NCBI GenBank assembly: GCA_965214695.1 | Contig: OZ243967.1 | Span: 2,666,001 to 2,730,000 of the forward strand | Direction: 5' to 3' | Length of the DNA: 64,000 nucleotides | Source of the DNA: JAPOXR01 sp965214695 | GTDB taxonomy: Bacteria; Pseudomonadota; Alphaproteobacteria; Rhodobacterales; Rhodobacteraceae | In this document: positions 34,715-43,998 of the stretch, in pieces | Layout of the letters: every line of letters starts with the position of its first letter | Numbering within the stretch: position 1 is the first letter of the stretch | The notes under the pieces: generated by a model | Seen by the model: only the letters and a program-made list of their open reading frames with translations | What the model was told of the DNA's origin: nothing | Databases searched by the model: none | Position numbers and translations under genes: made by a program

Positions 34715-36802
34715 TCAGATGGATGCGGGGACTCCCAAGAGGTCGGTGACCCTGGGGATTTGCCGTAAGGCCCAGCGAAGCTCCTGTTGTTCATGACCGC
34801 CGAGTTCCGAGGGCCGGATCTGGCTGGAAAGTGGCAGCCCCATCTTCATGTCCCGCAATTGCTGGCGGAGGATGGTGCCGAGCAGGATGTCGTGGGCGGC
34901 CAGCAGGTCCTGGGCCAGCGACGGGTTCAGCCCGTGATTCTCGACTGCGAATTCCAGGCGGCTGGCGGTCGAGCGGCTTTCGATTCCATGTTCAAGCGCC
35001 AGCACCCGTGCGGCTGAAAACAGCGGCATGAGACCGCATCTCTTGAGGTCGATCCGACCTCGATCGTTCAGCTTCCAGCGTTCGAACAACCCGAACGGGT
35101 TGGCAATGTCGCAGGCTCTCCTGGCCAGCAACGAAATGAATGGCCGGTTATCTCTGGCCCTGGCAATCGCGTCCTGCCGCAGCCTGCTCGCCAGCCGGCC
35201 ACTGCCAGCCACGGGGTACGCATCGAAGAAGATGTCCACATTCATCAAGTCGGACGGTCTGGTCCTGGTGATCCACTCCGAGACTGCGTTCTGCCAGGCA
35301 TCGATGCCCCGGCACCAGTCCGGATTCGAGGCCATGACCCCGCCATCGCACAGTCGCACACCGGCCTCGTGCAGGATCGAGCTCATCCGCTTCCCAAGCT
35401 CGAGGAACCGTTGTTGCTGATCCGCCTCGCCGCTGAAGACGATGGCGTTGTCCTGGTCCATTGCCAGCAGGCTCTCGCCTCGCCCGCCGGAGCCAAGCAC
35501 CAGCACTGCATATTCGCCGCGTGCCGGTCCAAGTCGGTCGGCGAGTTCGCCTTCGGTGACGGCAAAGGCCCGCTCGGTCAATGCCCGCAATTCACGCGAG
35601 ATGATGGCAGCAATTCGTCGCGGGCCAACCGACTGGTCGAGCAGCGCTCCGACCACGGCGCCAAGTTCGGACCAGATCCGGCCAAGATCGGCCGCATTGC
35701 CAGCGGTGTCGATGTCACGTCCGAGCGTGATCGCATCGCTGCCATGAAGGTTGAGCGTGTCCCTTGCGGACACCGCCCCCACCAGCCGGCCACCGGCGTT
35801 GGTGACTCCCAGGTGGCGGATTTTGCGGGACGCCATCATCACCATCGCCCGGTAGACGAACTCACGTTCGGCGACGGTCATGAGCGGGTGGGAGCAGGCG
35901 ACCTCGACCGGCCGGTCGAACGCCAGTGTGTATTCATCGGCCAATGCCCGCAGGATGTCGCTTTCGGTCAGGATCCCGGGCTGCTCGTTGTCGAAGCCGG
36001 AGACGAAGAGCGAGGACACGCCGTTTGCGGCCAGTTTGTCGATCGCCGCCCGGAGCGTCTCCGTCCGGTCCACCATCAGCGGCGGCGTCGACATGATGTC
36101 ACCGACCCGGCGCCGATAGGGAAGGCTGGCCATGCCGGGCGTGACTGCTGTCGCCCCGGTGGGTGCGGGTCTGGCCGGGGCCGCCCGGTCCCTGTGGGCC
36201 TCGCAGGCCCTGGCCGCCTGTCCGACCGTGTCGATCCCCTGCTCCCGCAGCCGGGGAGTCAGCCCGGTGAAGATGTCGGCGACAATCTTCGCATCGGCAA
36301 GGGCCCGGTGACGGCCGTCGACGTCGATTGACAGCCAGTCGGCAACCGATTCCATGGTCCAGCTGCGAAGCTCAGGTCGCAGGACCATGGCAAGTTCCTG
36401 AACGTCGATGATTTCCGGCGGCGACCACAAGAGCCCGTGCCGGTGGAACTCGGCCTCGAGCACCAGGAGGTCAAACCAGGCCGAATAGCCGATCAGCAAT
36501 CTCGGCCCGACCCAGTCGGCAAACTCGGTGATCCGATCCCTGAAACCGGGTGCATCCTCGAGCATGTCGCGGTCGATCCCGTGAACGGCCCGTGCCGCGT
36601 CGCCGATGTCGGCCTTGGGCTGGACCAGGCCGGACCAGGCCGAGTCCTGCTGCAATTGGCCGGCGACGAGCCTGACGCCGGCAATCTCGACGATCCTGGC
36701 GTGCTTCGTATCGAGGCCGGTGGTTTCGGTATCGAAGGCGACGGCATCGACCGACCCCAGCGGCGTGCCGGCAATATTGGGAGGTGTCTGGAACAGCTTC
36801 AT
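34715..36802 (-). CDS. DnaQ-like 3'-5' exonuclease - CBS pair - GlnD-like nucleotidyltransferase (DUF294) fusion
   Basis: A 695-residue multidomain protein. Residues about 20-185 are a DEDDh exonuclease: D24 and E26 in 'FDTETTGLD', D111 in 'SAWFDLL', H165 and D170 in 'GRHRALADAK'. Residues about 232-350 hold two CBS motifs ('VGDIMSTPPLMV', 'GILTESDILRAL', 'VACSHPLMTV', 'VGAVSARDTL'). Residues about 380-520 are the DUF294 nucleotidyltransferase with 'LVLGSGGRGESLLAMDQDNA', and the remainder is DUF294_C. A CBS-DUF294 protein and a DnaQ-like protein are often separate genes; here they are one polypeptide. It lies 42 bases after the amidinotransferase gene and has GGAG before its ATG. Confidence 0.88.
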   Translation of the reverse strand: MKLFQTPPNIAGTPLGSVDAVAFDTETTGLDTKHARIVEIAGVRLVAGQLQQDSAWSGLVQPKADIGDAARAVHGIDRDMLEDAPGFRDRITEFADWVGPRLLIGYSAWFDLLVLEAEFHRHGLLWSPPEIIDVQELAMVLRPELRSWTMESVADWLSIDVDGRHRALADAKIVADIFTGLTPRLREQGIDTVGQAARACEAHRDRAAPARPAPTGATAVTPGMASLPYRRRVGDIMSTPPLMVDRTETLRAAIDKLAANGVSSLFVSGFDNEQPGILTESDILRALADEYTLAFDRPVEVACSHPLMTVAEREFVYRAMVMMASRKIRHLGVTNAGGRLVGAVSARDTLNLHGSDAITLGRDIDTAGNAADLGRIWSELGAVVGALLDQSVGPRRIAAIISRELRALTERAFAVTEGELADRLGPARGEYAVLVLGSGGRGESLLAMDQDNAIVFSGEADQQQRFLELGKRMSSILHEAGVRLCDGGVMASNPDWCRGIDAWQNAVSEWITRTRPSDLMNVDIFFDAYPVAGSGRLASRLRQDAIARARDNRPFISLLARRACDIANPFGLFERWKLNDRGRIDLKRCGLMPLFSAARVLALEHGIESRSTASRLEFAVENHGLNPSLAQDLLAAHDILLGTILRQQLRDMKMGLPLSSQIRPSELGGHEQQELRWALRQIPRVTDLLGVPASI

Positions 36803-36844
36803 TCCGTCTCCGGCGGCAGCGTGTCCGTCTCCGGCGGCAGCGTT

Positions 36845-37987
36845 CTACCCGGCCTGGCCGGAAGCCGGCTGGACTGGAAAATAGTCTTCACAGCTTCCCT
36901 CGCGCCTGACATCGGCGGTTGCGCAATGCAGGCCGCCACCAAAGGCATAGGCATCCCGCAACTCGACCTCGACCACCTCCATGCCAAGCCGGTCCATCTG
37001 TTCGGCCTGGTAGACCTCCGACTTTTCGACACAGACCGTCCTGGTGTCGAGAACCAGAACATTCATCGACAACCATACCGAGGAATAACACAGCGGCGGC
37101 GGCTCGTTATGGGCAGGTGGGGCGGCATCGACGATCTCCCAGCCATTGCCCTCGAACAGGCGACGCTGGTCTTCCGGCAGCCGTCGGCGCGGATTGTTGA
37201 GAATGAGGCCGGGCCTGAGCGGGGTGAAGGTTGCATCGATATGGATCGGGTAGGGGTCGCCGGGAAAATTCACCGCGTGAACCCGGTGTTCGGGAAAATG
37301 CCGCCTGAGCCACTCGATCCCCTTGAGATTGGTGGTAAATCCATGCTGCACGACCAAATCCCGGCCCATCCGCAGCACGTCGGCAGCATCAAAGAGCGGC
37401 TCCTCTTCCGTGGTGACGAAGAATTTCCGGGCTGTCCATTCCAACCGCTTTTCCTCGCCGATGCTGTCCGACAGGTAATCCGGATGATAGTCGTGATCGG
37501 TCAGGCGCGGTTTTGGCGCCGCCTCGTGGCGAAAGCCCGGATCCTCTTCCCAGTATTGCTGCAGGAGGGGGCGATAGCAGAGATATTCGAACCATCTGCA
37601 TCGGTAGGACATGGTCGCTTCGAGGATTTCCTGGCCGACGGTGAGCAGCACGTCCCGCGGTGGCATGCAGCCAAACTGGCTGCCGGTCCGGAAATCCGGC
37701 GTCCGGACTTCACCTGCGAAATCAATTGGGGTTGGCCGGTCCACGCGGATGCCGCGCGTGCGAAGCTGGTCGGCAAACCGGTCGAGAAGTTCATTGCCGC
37801 GATCGATCGTCTCCTGCGGGCGGCGTCCGAACCGACCCCGCATCGAAGAGTTTTCGGGAACCTTGGCATCGAGTGCCGGTTCGGGTGGCGGAATATGGCT
37901 GTCAGTGGCAACCCCGACAATCACATGCCGCAGCGGGTCCCACTCATTCCAGCTGCACACGCGGACCGGTTGATCGGAGCTTGTCAT
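36845..37987 (-). CDS. Glycine/inosamine-phosphate amidinotransferase family protein
   Basis: A 380-residue enzyme of the AGAT/StrB1 family, which moves the amidino group of arginine to an amine (glycine in creatine synthesis, scyllo-inosamine-4-phosphate in streptomycin synthesis). The family elements are seen in order: 'VCSWNEWDPLRHVIVGVA', 'EEPLFDAADVLRMGRDLVV', 'NLKGIEWLRRHFPEHRV', 'PIHIDATFTPLRPGLILNNP', 'SVWLSMNVLVLD' and 'GGGLHCATADVRREG' with the catalytic cysteine at about 355. The His at about 249 and Asp at about 200 complete the site. By motif it looks nearer AGAT than StrB1, but it lies between an inositol kinase and a nucleotidyltransferase fusion and is divergent from rhizopine-type genes, so a cyclitol amine is a possible acceptor. 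Confidence 0.85.
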   Translation of the reverse strand: MTSSDQPVRVCSWNEWDPLRHVIVGVATDSHIPPPEPALDAKVPENSSMRGRFGRRPQETIDRGNELLDRFADQLRTRGIRVDRPTPIDFAGEVRTPDFRTGSQFGCMPPRDVLLTVGQEILEATMSYRCRWFEYLCYRPLLQQYWEEDPGFRHEAAPKPRLTDHDYHPDYLSDSIGEEKRLEWTARKFFVTTEEEPLFDAADVLRMGRDLVVQHGFTTNLKGIEWLRRHFPEHRVHAVNFPGDPYPIHIDATFTPLRPGLILNNPRRRLPEDQRRLFEGNGWEIVDAAPPAHNEPPPLCYSSVWLSMNVLVLDTRTVCVEKSEVYQAEQMDRLGMEVVEVELRDAYAFGGGLHCATADVRREGSCEDYFPVQPASGQAG

Positions 37988-38042
37988 GTTGGCCTTCCAG
38001 GTTATGGAGCCCGCCTGCCGGAGGCGGCAGTTGACCCTGCCT

Positions 38043-39905
38043 CTAATGCGGGAAATTTCTTCGGGCAAGGGTACGGTTGAATTCCTGGCAAAGGGCATCG
38101 AAGCAATCGGCAAGCCGCCGAGCCGCATCACGGTCATCGATTGATCCATCGAACCAGAGGCGGGCAATGTCCAGGTAGAGTTCGGAGCCGCAGGCAATGC
38201 CGCCGACCTGGTCGGTGGCATCTTCCGGACCGAAATTGTCGGCGAGGCACCGATCGGCAGACCGGGGATTGCGGATGATGACTCCCCGTACATGGCAGTC
38301 CCGGGCGGCAATTGTCCGGCATGCCTCCTTCCAAATCTTGCCCGGTGGCGGGCCGAGCATCCACCAGTCCGGGTGGATGCCGCGCTGGTAGATGTGGCGA
38401 ATGGCGGCCGGAATGTCATTGCCACTGGCCAATTCGTCATCTTCCCCGGTCAGCATGACCAGCAATTCGAGGCGGTGATGACGGGCGGAATGGAACACCG
38501 CCTCCAGCGCGTCGGCTTGGGCGCTGTCTGCCATTTCCGCCGCCGGGCAGGAGATGACGACGACCTGCTCGAGCGGCCATTCATCCATGCTGCCGAGATC
38601 GCGTCTCAGCCGGGCCCGATCCACCGTCCGGCCGACCCAGAGGCCGGTGCCGGTTGCGTCCATCAATGTGGTCCGGCCATCTTCGGTGCCGCAAATGACG
38701 CCGAAACCGTCCCGCCTGTTGGCGACACTCCGCACGGAATCAAGGCAGACCTGCCTGAAGCCGGGACGGGTCCGCTGCTCCGTCTCCAGCCCGTCCGGAA
38801 GCCGGTCATCAATATCGAGGATATGCAGAACCGGCCATGTCCGACTGCGGTTGGTCGACCAGTGAATCTGCGACAGTTCCGGATCCTTGCGCAAGGCCGG
38901 GTTGCGGACCCCTCGTTCCAGGAAGAACCGAAGTTCCTCCCAGGACGGGTAGGAGGGGGCGCAACCATGCCGGGAGACCGCCAGTGCACCGCAGGCATTG
39001 GCATATTCAAGCGATCGGGACCAATCCTCTCCGGTCAGCCAGCCCTTGAGCAGGCCAGCCATGAATCCGTCGCCAGCACCCAGCACGTTGAACACCTCGA
39101 CTTCGAAACCCCTGCCGGTTTCGCCCTCGTCAAGACTGTCCGGAATGTTGCCGGTGAAGGCACTTGCCCCCATCGGGCCGCGCTTGCAGATGAGGGTGGC
39201 CGGGGTCAGTTCACGCACGGTGCGCAGGGCGGAGATCGTGCAGGTGCTGCCGCCGGCAATGTGGAATTCCTCCTCGGTGCCGACCACGAGGTCGAACATG
39301 CCGAGCACCGATTGCAGGGATGCGGTGACCCGGTCCGATGCGATGAAGCGGCTGGCGCCGTCGCCATGCCCCGACAGCCCCCAGAGATTGGGCCGGTAAT
39401 CGATGTCCAGCGCCGTCAGCCGGCCAATGTCCCGGGCGATGTCCAGCGCCTTGATGACCGCGGCCTTGGTGTCCGGGTGAGACAGGTGGGTGCCGGTGGC
39501 GCAGACGGAGCGGGATTCCAGGATGAATTCCCGGTCGATGTCGTTCTCGCACAGCGCCATGTCGGCACAGTTCTCGCGGTAGAAGATCAGTGGGAAATCC
39601 TGTTCGTTGCGAATGCCGAGAAGAACCAGCGCCGTCAGCCGGGACGGGTCGGTCCGGACGCCGCGGACATCGACGCCGGTGCGCTCGAGTTCCTCGCGGA
39701 TGAACCGGCCCATGCTCTCATCGCCAACCCTGGTGATCAGGGCCGATTTCAGGCCAAGACGCGCCGCCCCGGCGGCGATGTTGGTCGGCGAGCCGCCAAT
39801 ATACTTGCTGAAGGATCCCATATCCTCCAGCCTCCCCCCAACCTGGCCCCCATACAGGTCGACCGAGGCTCGGCCGATTGTGATCACGTCAAGCTGTGGT
39901 TCCAT
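38043..39905 (-). CDS. iolC: 5-dehydro-2-deoxygluconokinase with C-terminal DUF2090
   Basis: A 620-residue fusion. Residues 1 to about 330 are a PfkB kinase ('LDVITIGRASVDLYGGQVGG', 'YIGGSPTNIAAGAARLGLKS', 'DIDYRPNLWGL', 'VLGAGDGFMAGLLKGW'), and the rest is the aldolase-like DUF2090 domain usual in proteobacterial IolC ('WPVLHILDIDDR...', 'WWMLGPPPGKIWKEAC'). It phosphorylates 5-dehydro-2-deoxygluconate, the product of IolB. ATG at 39905 gives the standard MEPQLDVITIGR start; no strong Shine-Dalgarno is visible. It heads a minus-strand group with the amidinotransferase and diverges from mocD-like across 289 bases. Confidence 0.9.
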   Translation of the reverse strand: MEPQLDVITIGRASVDLYGGQVGGRLEDMGSFSKYIGGSPTNIAAGAARLGLKSALITRVGDESMGRFIREELERTGVDVRGVRTDPSRLTALVLLGIRNEQDFPLIFYRENCADMALCENDIDREFILESRSVCATGTHLSHPDTKAAVIKALDIARDIGRLTALDIDYRPNLWGLSGHGDGASRFIASDRVTASLQSVLGMFDLVVGTEEEFHIAGGSTCTISALRTVRELTPATLICKRGPMGASAFTGNIPDSLDEGETGRGFEVEVFNVLGAGDGFMAGLLKGWLTGEDWSRSLEYANACGALAVSRHGCAPSYPSWEELRFFLERGVRNPALRKDPELSQIHWSTNRSRTWPVLHILDIDDRLPDGLETEQRTRPGFRQVCLDSVRSVANRRDGFGVICGTEDGRTTLMDATGTGLWVGRTVDRARLRRDLGSMDEWPLEQVVVISCPAAEMADSAQADALEAVFHSARHHRLELLVMLTGEDDELASGNDIPAAIRHIYQRGIHPDWWMLGPPPGKIWKEACRTIAARDCHVRGVIIRNPRSADRCLADNFGPEDATDQVGGIACGSELYLDIARLWFDGSIDDRDAARRLADCFDALCQEFNRTLARRNFPH

Positions 39906-40194
39906 GTCGAATGGGCATGCTGCTGACCGTCGCTTGGAATTGGCAATGCACAACCCGGCTCCCGCTGTCAATGAAGTGTGCCGGTCCATGCCTTGCGGGA
40001 TGGCGGGGCCTGCCGGCATTGTCGGGAATCGAACTGCCCGCCCCCCGGTCGGTTCGAACACGTCAGGTTTGCACATCCGAATGCCAATCAACACGGGTGC
40101 TGTTCCTTGAAACCGGGCTGCAACTATGCGATTCAGAACCGATCGAGGATCAGGATTTCTTCCGGCATCGGGCCGGGCCAGTGGAGGAGCCGCC

Positions 40195-41265
40195 GTGTTT
40201 CGTCGCCGTGATTACAGCCTGCTCGGCGAGGAGGGCAGGAAGGCCGTGGAGAAGGGGCTGGCCGCCGCCGAGTGGTATCACACCGACATCCCGCGCGCGA
40301 CCATGAAGGAACTCATGAAGCGGACCGATCGCTACGCGCTTCGAGATACGGCCGTCTGGATCGGCGCCCTCATCCTGTTTGCCGGGATGGGGATATATCT
40401 CTGGCCCTCCTGGTGGTCATTGCCATTCTGGCTGGCCTACGGGGTGCTTTATGGCTCTTCCGGAGATTCGCGTTGGCATGAATGTGGTCATGGCACTGCG
40501 TTCCGCACGCAATGGATGAATGACGTGGTCTACCAGATCGCCTCGTTCATGATGATGAGAAACCCGACTGCATGGCGATGGAGTCATGCCCGGCATCACA
40601 CCGATACCATCATTGTCGGGCGGGATCCGGAAGTGGCGGTGATGCGTCCGCCAGATGCGGTCCGGCTGGCGTTGAACCTGGTCGGCATCAGGGACGCGAT
40701 CGATCTGCTCGGCCGCATGCTCATTCACGTGACCGGAAGGCTGCATCCGGAAGAGGAGACCTATGTTCCGGAAAGTGAGCGTTACAAGGTGATCCTGGTC
40801 GCCCGGATCTGGCTGGCAATCTACCTGTCAACCGTTGCACTGTCCGTGGCAACCGCGTCGATCCTGCCGCTGATGGTGATCGGGCTTCCTCGGCTGTACG
40901 GCGCATGGCATCACATCATGACCGGCATATTGCAGCATGCAGGGTTGGCGGATGATGTTGTCGACCACCGGCTGAACACCCGAACCTTCCTTGCCAACCC
41001 GGTCACCCGGTTCATCTACTGGAACATGAACTATCACGTCGAACACCACATGTTTCCGATGGTTCCCTACCATGCCCTGCCTCGCCTGCATGAGCTGATC
41101 AGGCACGATTTGCCGGAACCGGACCGGTCGGTCGGGTCGGCATATCGCAGGGTACTTCCGATCCTGCGCCGACAGCTGCGCGGCGAGGATGTCTTTCAGG
41201 TCCGGGATCTTCCGGAGACCGCCCGACCATACCGGGCCGAGCTTCACGAGGCGGTTTCCGCCTGA
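40195..41265 (+). CDS. Fatty-acid-desaturase-superfamily oxygenase (MocD-like)
   Basis: A 356-residue integral-membrane di-iron oxygenase. The three histidine boxes are 'WHECGHGTAF', 'WSHARHHTDT' and 'NYHVEHHMFP', with three to four membrane segments between them. In rhizobia MocD of this family works with the ferredoxin MocE in demethylating the rhizopine 3-O-methyl-scyllo-inosamine; here the next gene is a MocE-like Rieske ferredoxin, which supports that class over a lipid desaturase. GTG at 40195 follows GGAGGAG at 5 bases and is preferred to the longer frame from 40126. It is divergent from iolC. The exact substrate is not shown by sequence. Confidence 0.82.
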   Translation: MFRRRDYSLLGEEGRKAVEKGLAAAEWYHTDIPRATMKELMKRTDRYALRDTAVWIGALILFAGMGIYLWPSWWSLPFWLAYGVLYGSSGDSRWHECGHGTAFRTQWMNDVVYQIASFMMMRNPTAWRWSHARHHTDTIIVGRDPEVAVMRPPDAVRLALNLVGIRDAIDLLGRMLIHVTGRLHPEEETYVPESERYKVILVARIWLAIYLSTVALSVATASILPLMVIGLPRLYGAWHHIMTGILQHAGLADDVVDHRLNTRTFLANPVTRFIYWNMNYHVEHHMFPMVPYHALPRLHELIRHDLPEPDRSVGSAYRRVLPILRRQLRGEDVFQVRDLPETARPYRAELHEAVSA

Positions 41266-41288
41266 CATTTCACCAAACGAGGAACAAC

Positions 41289-41606
41289 ATGATGCCACAA
41301 TGGGTAGATGCCTGTGCAGCCGACGAGATCGACAACGAGGATTTGGTGCAGTTTGACCATACGGATGGACGAACATTTGCCATCTATCGTTCACCGGAGG
41401 ACCAGTATTACTGTACTGACGGGTTGTGCACCCATGAATACGTGCACCTCGCTGACGGGCTGGTGATCGGTGACACGATCGAGTGTCCGATGCATAACGG
41501 GGTATTCAATTACCAGACTGGCAAGGCCATGCGGGCACCGGTCTGCGTCGATCTGAAGATCTATCCGGTCAAGGTCGAGAATGGCAGGGTCCTCGTTGAA
41601 ATCTGA
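41289..41606 (+). CDS. Rieske-type ferredoxin (MocE-like)
   Basis: A 105-residue one-domain Rieske 2Fe-2S protein. The cluster motif is 'CTHEYVHLADG' followed by 'ECPMHNGVFNYQTGKA' (C-x-H and C-x2-H). It would supply electrons to the adjoining MocD-like oxygenase (23 bases upstream); the required reductase (MocF type) is not in the window. Soluble, no signal peptide. Confidence 0.85.
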   Translation: MMPQWVDACAADEIDNEDLVQFDHTDGRTFAIYRSPEDQYYCTDGLCTHEYVHLADGLVIGDTIECPMHNGVFNYQTGKAMRAPVCVDLKIYPVKVENGRVLVEI

Positions 41607-41672
41607 TCCGACCCGGAAGACGGGCTGCCGGAGAGGGCCGAAGCCGGCCGGATCAACCGGGAGAGACTTGTC

Positions 41673-42773
41673 ATGTCGATAAATTCATTCGGCAGGTTGT
41701 TCCGATACATGAGTTGGGGCGAATCGCATGGCCCGGCAATCGGGGCCACGGTTGATGGCTGTCCTCCGGGAATTCCCCTGGACGAGTCGATGCTTCAGCA
41801 TTGGCTGGACCGCCGACGTCCCGGGCAGAACCGGTTCACGACCCAGCGCCGGGAGCCGGATCGCGTGGAAATTCTCTCCGGCGTCTTCGAGGGGAAGACC
41901 GCCGGCACACCGATCCAGCTCCTGATCAGGAATGACGATCAGCGCTCCCGGGACTACTCGGAGATCGCCGACAAGTTCCGGCCGGGTCACGCCGATTTCA
42001 CCTACTGGGAAAAATACGGCATCCGCGACGTCCGCGGCGGCGGCCGCGCGTCGGCGCGGGAGACTGCATCTCGGGTCGCCGCCGGCGGTGTCGCCCGCCA
42101 GATTCTGCAATCGCTGACCCCCTCGATCAGCATCCGCGGCTGCCTGGTGCAGGTTGGGCCGGTGGCAATCGACCGCACGAGATGCCGGTCATCGGAGATC
42201 GAGAAGAATCCGTTCTGGTCTCCCGATGCCGAGACGGCGCGGGAATGGGAATCGCTGCTGGATCGGACCCGCAAGTCGGGAGATTCCCTCGGGGCGATCA
42301 TCGAATGCGTGGCATCCGGTGTGCCGGCCGGACTCGGTGCGCCGGTCTATGGCAAGCTGGATACGGATCTTGCAGCGGCAATGATGTCGATCAATGCGGT
42401 CAAGGGGGTGGAGATCGGCGCCGGCATGGGTGTCGGCGCCCTGAAGGGCAGCGAAAATGCTGACGAGATGTGGCCCGGCGAAGACGGGCCGGTCTTTGGT
42501 TCGAACAATGCCGGCGGCATTCTCGGCGGCATCTCGAGCGGCCAGGATGTCGTCGTTCGGTTTGCAGTCAAGCCGACATCGTCGATCATGACCCCGCGCC
42601 GGACCATCGACAAGTCCGGAAAGGCAACGGAGGTCGTCACCAGGGGGCGGCACGACCCATGCGTGGGAATTCGGGCAGTGCCGGTTGCCGAGGCGATGAT
42701 GGCGATTGTACTTGCCGACCACGTAATGCTCGACCGCGGCCAGATCGGCATCTCCAGGACGAAGAAAGTCTGA
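41673..42773 (+). CDS. aroC: Chorismate synthase
   Basis: A 366-residue FMN-dependent enzyme forming chorismate from EPSP. The signatures 'MSWGESHGPAIGATVDGCPP', 'RPGHADFTYWEKYGIRDVRG', 'GGGRASARETASRVAAGG' and 'RHDPCVGIRAVPVAEAM' are present and the length is normal. It follows the mocE-like gene by 66 bases on the same strand; a shared transcript is possible but functionally unrelated. Confidence 0.97.
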   Translation: MSINSFGRLFRYMSWGESHGPAIGATVDGCPPGIPLDESMLQHWLDRRRPGQNRFTTQRREPDRVEILSGVFEGKTAGTPIQLLIRNDDQRSRDYSEIADKFRPGHADFTYWEKYGIRDVRGGGRASARETASRVAAGGVARQILQSLTPSISIRGCLVQVGPVAIDRTRCRSSEIEKNPFWSPDAETAREWESLLDRTRKSGDSLGAIIECVASGVPAGLGAPVYGKLDTDLAAAMMSINAVKGVEIGAGMGVGALKGSENADEMWPGEDGPVFGSNNAGGILGGISSGQDVVVRFAVKPTSSIMTPRRTIDKSGKATEVVTRGRHDPCVGIRAVPVAEAMMAIVLADHVMLDRGQIGISRTKKV

Positions 42774-43058
42774 TACCGCGGTCGGCAAGGGGAGCCGTCC
42801 AGGGCGGCTCGCCGTATTCGACATCAGGAGGAATTTCCTGGCGCAATGGTTGGTCCCGCATGTGTGACCGCAGAGGCGGCAATGTTTGACGGTATTGCGG
42901 CCATCATATCGGGCCAGCGGTTGGGCCAGGTGCCGGCGCGATGGGGAGTAAGGTTTCGTGGAAATGGTTGCCATCGCCGGAGCCGATACGGCGAGGAATT
43001 TCTTCCGGATTTGCGGGATCGCTGCGGGTGGTTGGCGATACCACGCCGGTTCCTGACC

Positions 43059-43949
43059 TCAGGAGGGTGGAGGGGCGGTGGTGACGCGGGTGAGCTGGAC
43101 GGCGAGGATGCCGCAGGTGATGACTGCCACGCCGACCACGTCGAGGACGGAGATGGTCTCTCCGAGCAGTATGGCGGCGACGGAGATGCCAAAGAACGGG
43201 TTCAGGAAATGGAAAGTTGCCGCCCGGGTGGGGCCGGCTCGGTCGACGAGGACAAACCAGATCCAGGTGGCAACCAGGCCGGGAAAGATCGTGGTGTAGG
43301 CGAAGGCGAGTGCAAAACTGCCCGACCAGTCCAGTGACGGTGTTTCGATCAACGCCGCTGCCAGGCCCAGCGGGACGCATCCGATCAGCATCTGCAGCCC
43401 GACCACCATCAACAGATTGCCGCGGGTGATCGTGCTCCTGATGGCGAGGGTGGCGATGGCCAGGGCCATGAGGCCGACCAGGCAAAACCCGATCCCGGGC
43501 AGGCTGCTGCCGCCGGAAATCCTGCTGCCCATGATCAGGCCGACACCGGCCAGGCCTGCGGCAAGGCCGCAATATCCGAACGCGCCCAGCCGCTCTTGTG
43601 CCAGGAGCCGGTTCAGCAGGGCAACGACGAGTGGCAGGGCCGAGGCAATGATTGCTGCCAGAGACGCCTCGATCCATTGCATGGCAACGAAGTTGAGGCC
43701 AAGATAGATCACGTTCTGGCAGATGCCGAACAGGATTGTTGCCCGCCACTGGCTTCGGTCCAGCCGAAAAGACTGGCCAAGCAGCAAGGCAAGCATCACC
43801 CCGATGGACCCGGAAATGGCAAATCTAACCGCCAGCGCCGTCAGTGGCGGGGCATGCTCGACAATGATCCGGGCGCTGGAAAAGGCGCTGGACCAGATGA
43901 AGGCAAAGGCAATCCCCATACCCAGAGCGAGCAGATCCAGTCGATTCAC
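43059..43949 (-). CDS. EamA/DMT family transporter
   Basis: A 296-residue protein with ten hydrophobic segments arranged as two EamA repeats (about residues 8-140 and 155-290). The repeat ends 'FNPFFGISVAAILLGETISV'-like motif appears as 'LNPFFGISVAAILLGE'. It belongs to the drug/metabolite transporter superfamily, which exports amino acids or metabolites. The substrate cannot be told. It precedes no gene on the minus strand within 280 bases and follows the HU gene. Confidence 0.88.
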   Translation of the reverse strand: MNRLDLLALGMGIAFAFIWSSAFSSARIIVEHAPPLTALAVRFAISGSIGVMLALLLGQSFRLDRSQWRATILFGICQNVIYLGLNFVAMQWIEASLAAIIASALPLVVALLNRLLAQERLGAFGYCGLAAGLAGVGLIMGSRISGGSSLPGIGFCLVGLMALAIATLAIRSTITRGNLLMVVGLQMLIGCVPLGLAAALIETPSLDWSGSFALAFAYTTIFPGLVATWIWFVLVDRAGPTRAATFHFLNPFFGISVAAILLGETISVLDVVGVAVITCGILAVQLTRVTTAPPPS

Positions 43950-43998
43950 CGGATCTGCCTCCGAGTTCCGGGTATGGGTGGGATGGTGCCGTCAGCGG

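Noticed and set aside
36800..36845. Short tandem repeat (CCGTCTCCGGCGGCAGCGT twice) between two genes
   Set aside because: Only two units of about 19 bases, lying in the Shine-Dalgarno region of the fusion protein; too small to be more than a minor local duplication.
42904..43749. 281-residue minus-strand frame over the EamA gene
   Set aside because: Low hydrophobicity and Arg/Pro/His-rich content; the overlapping frame has ten membrane segments of an EamA transporter.
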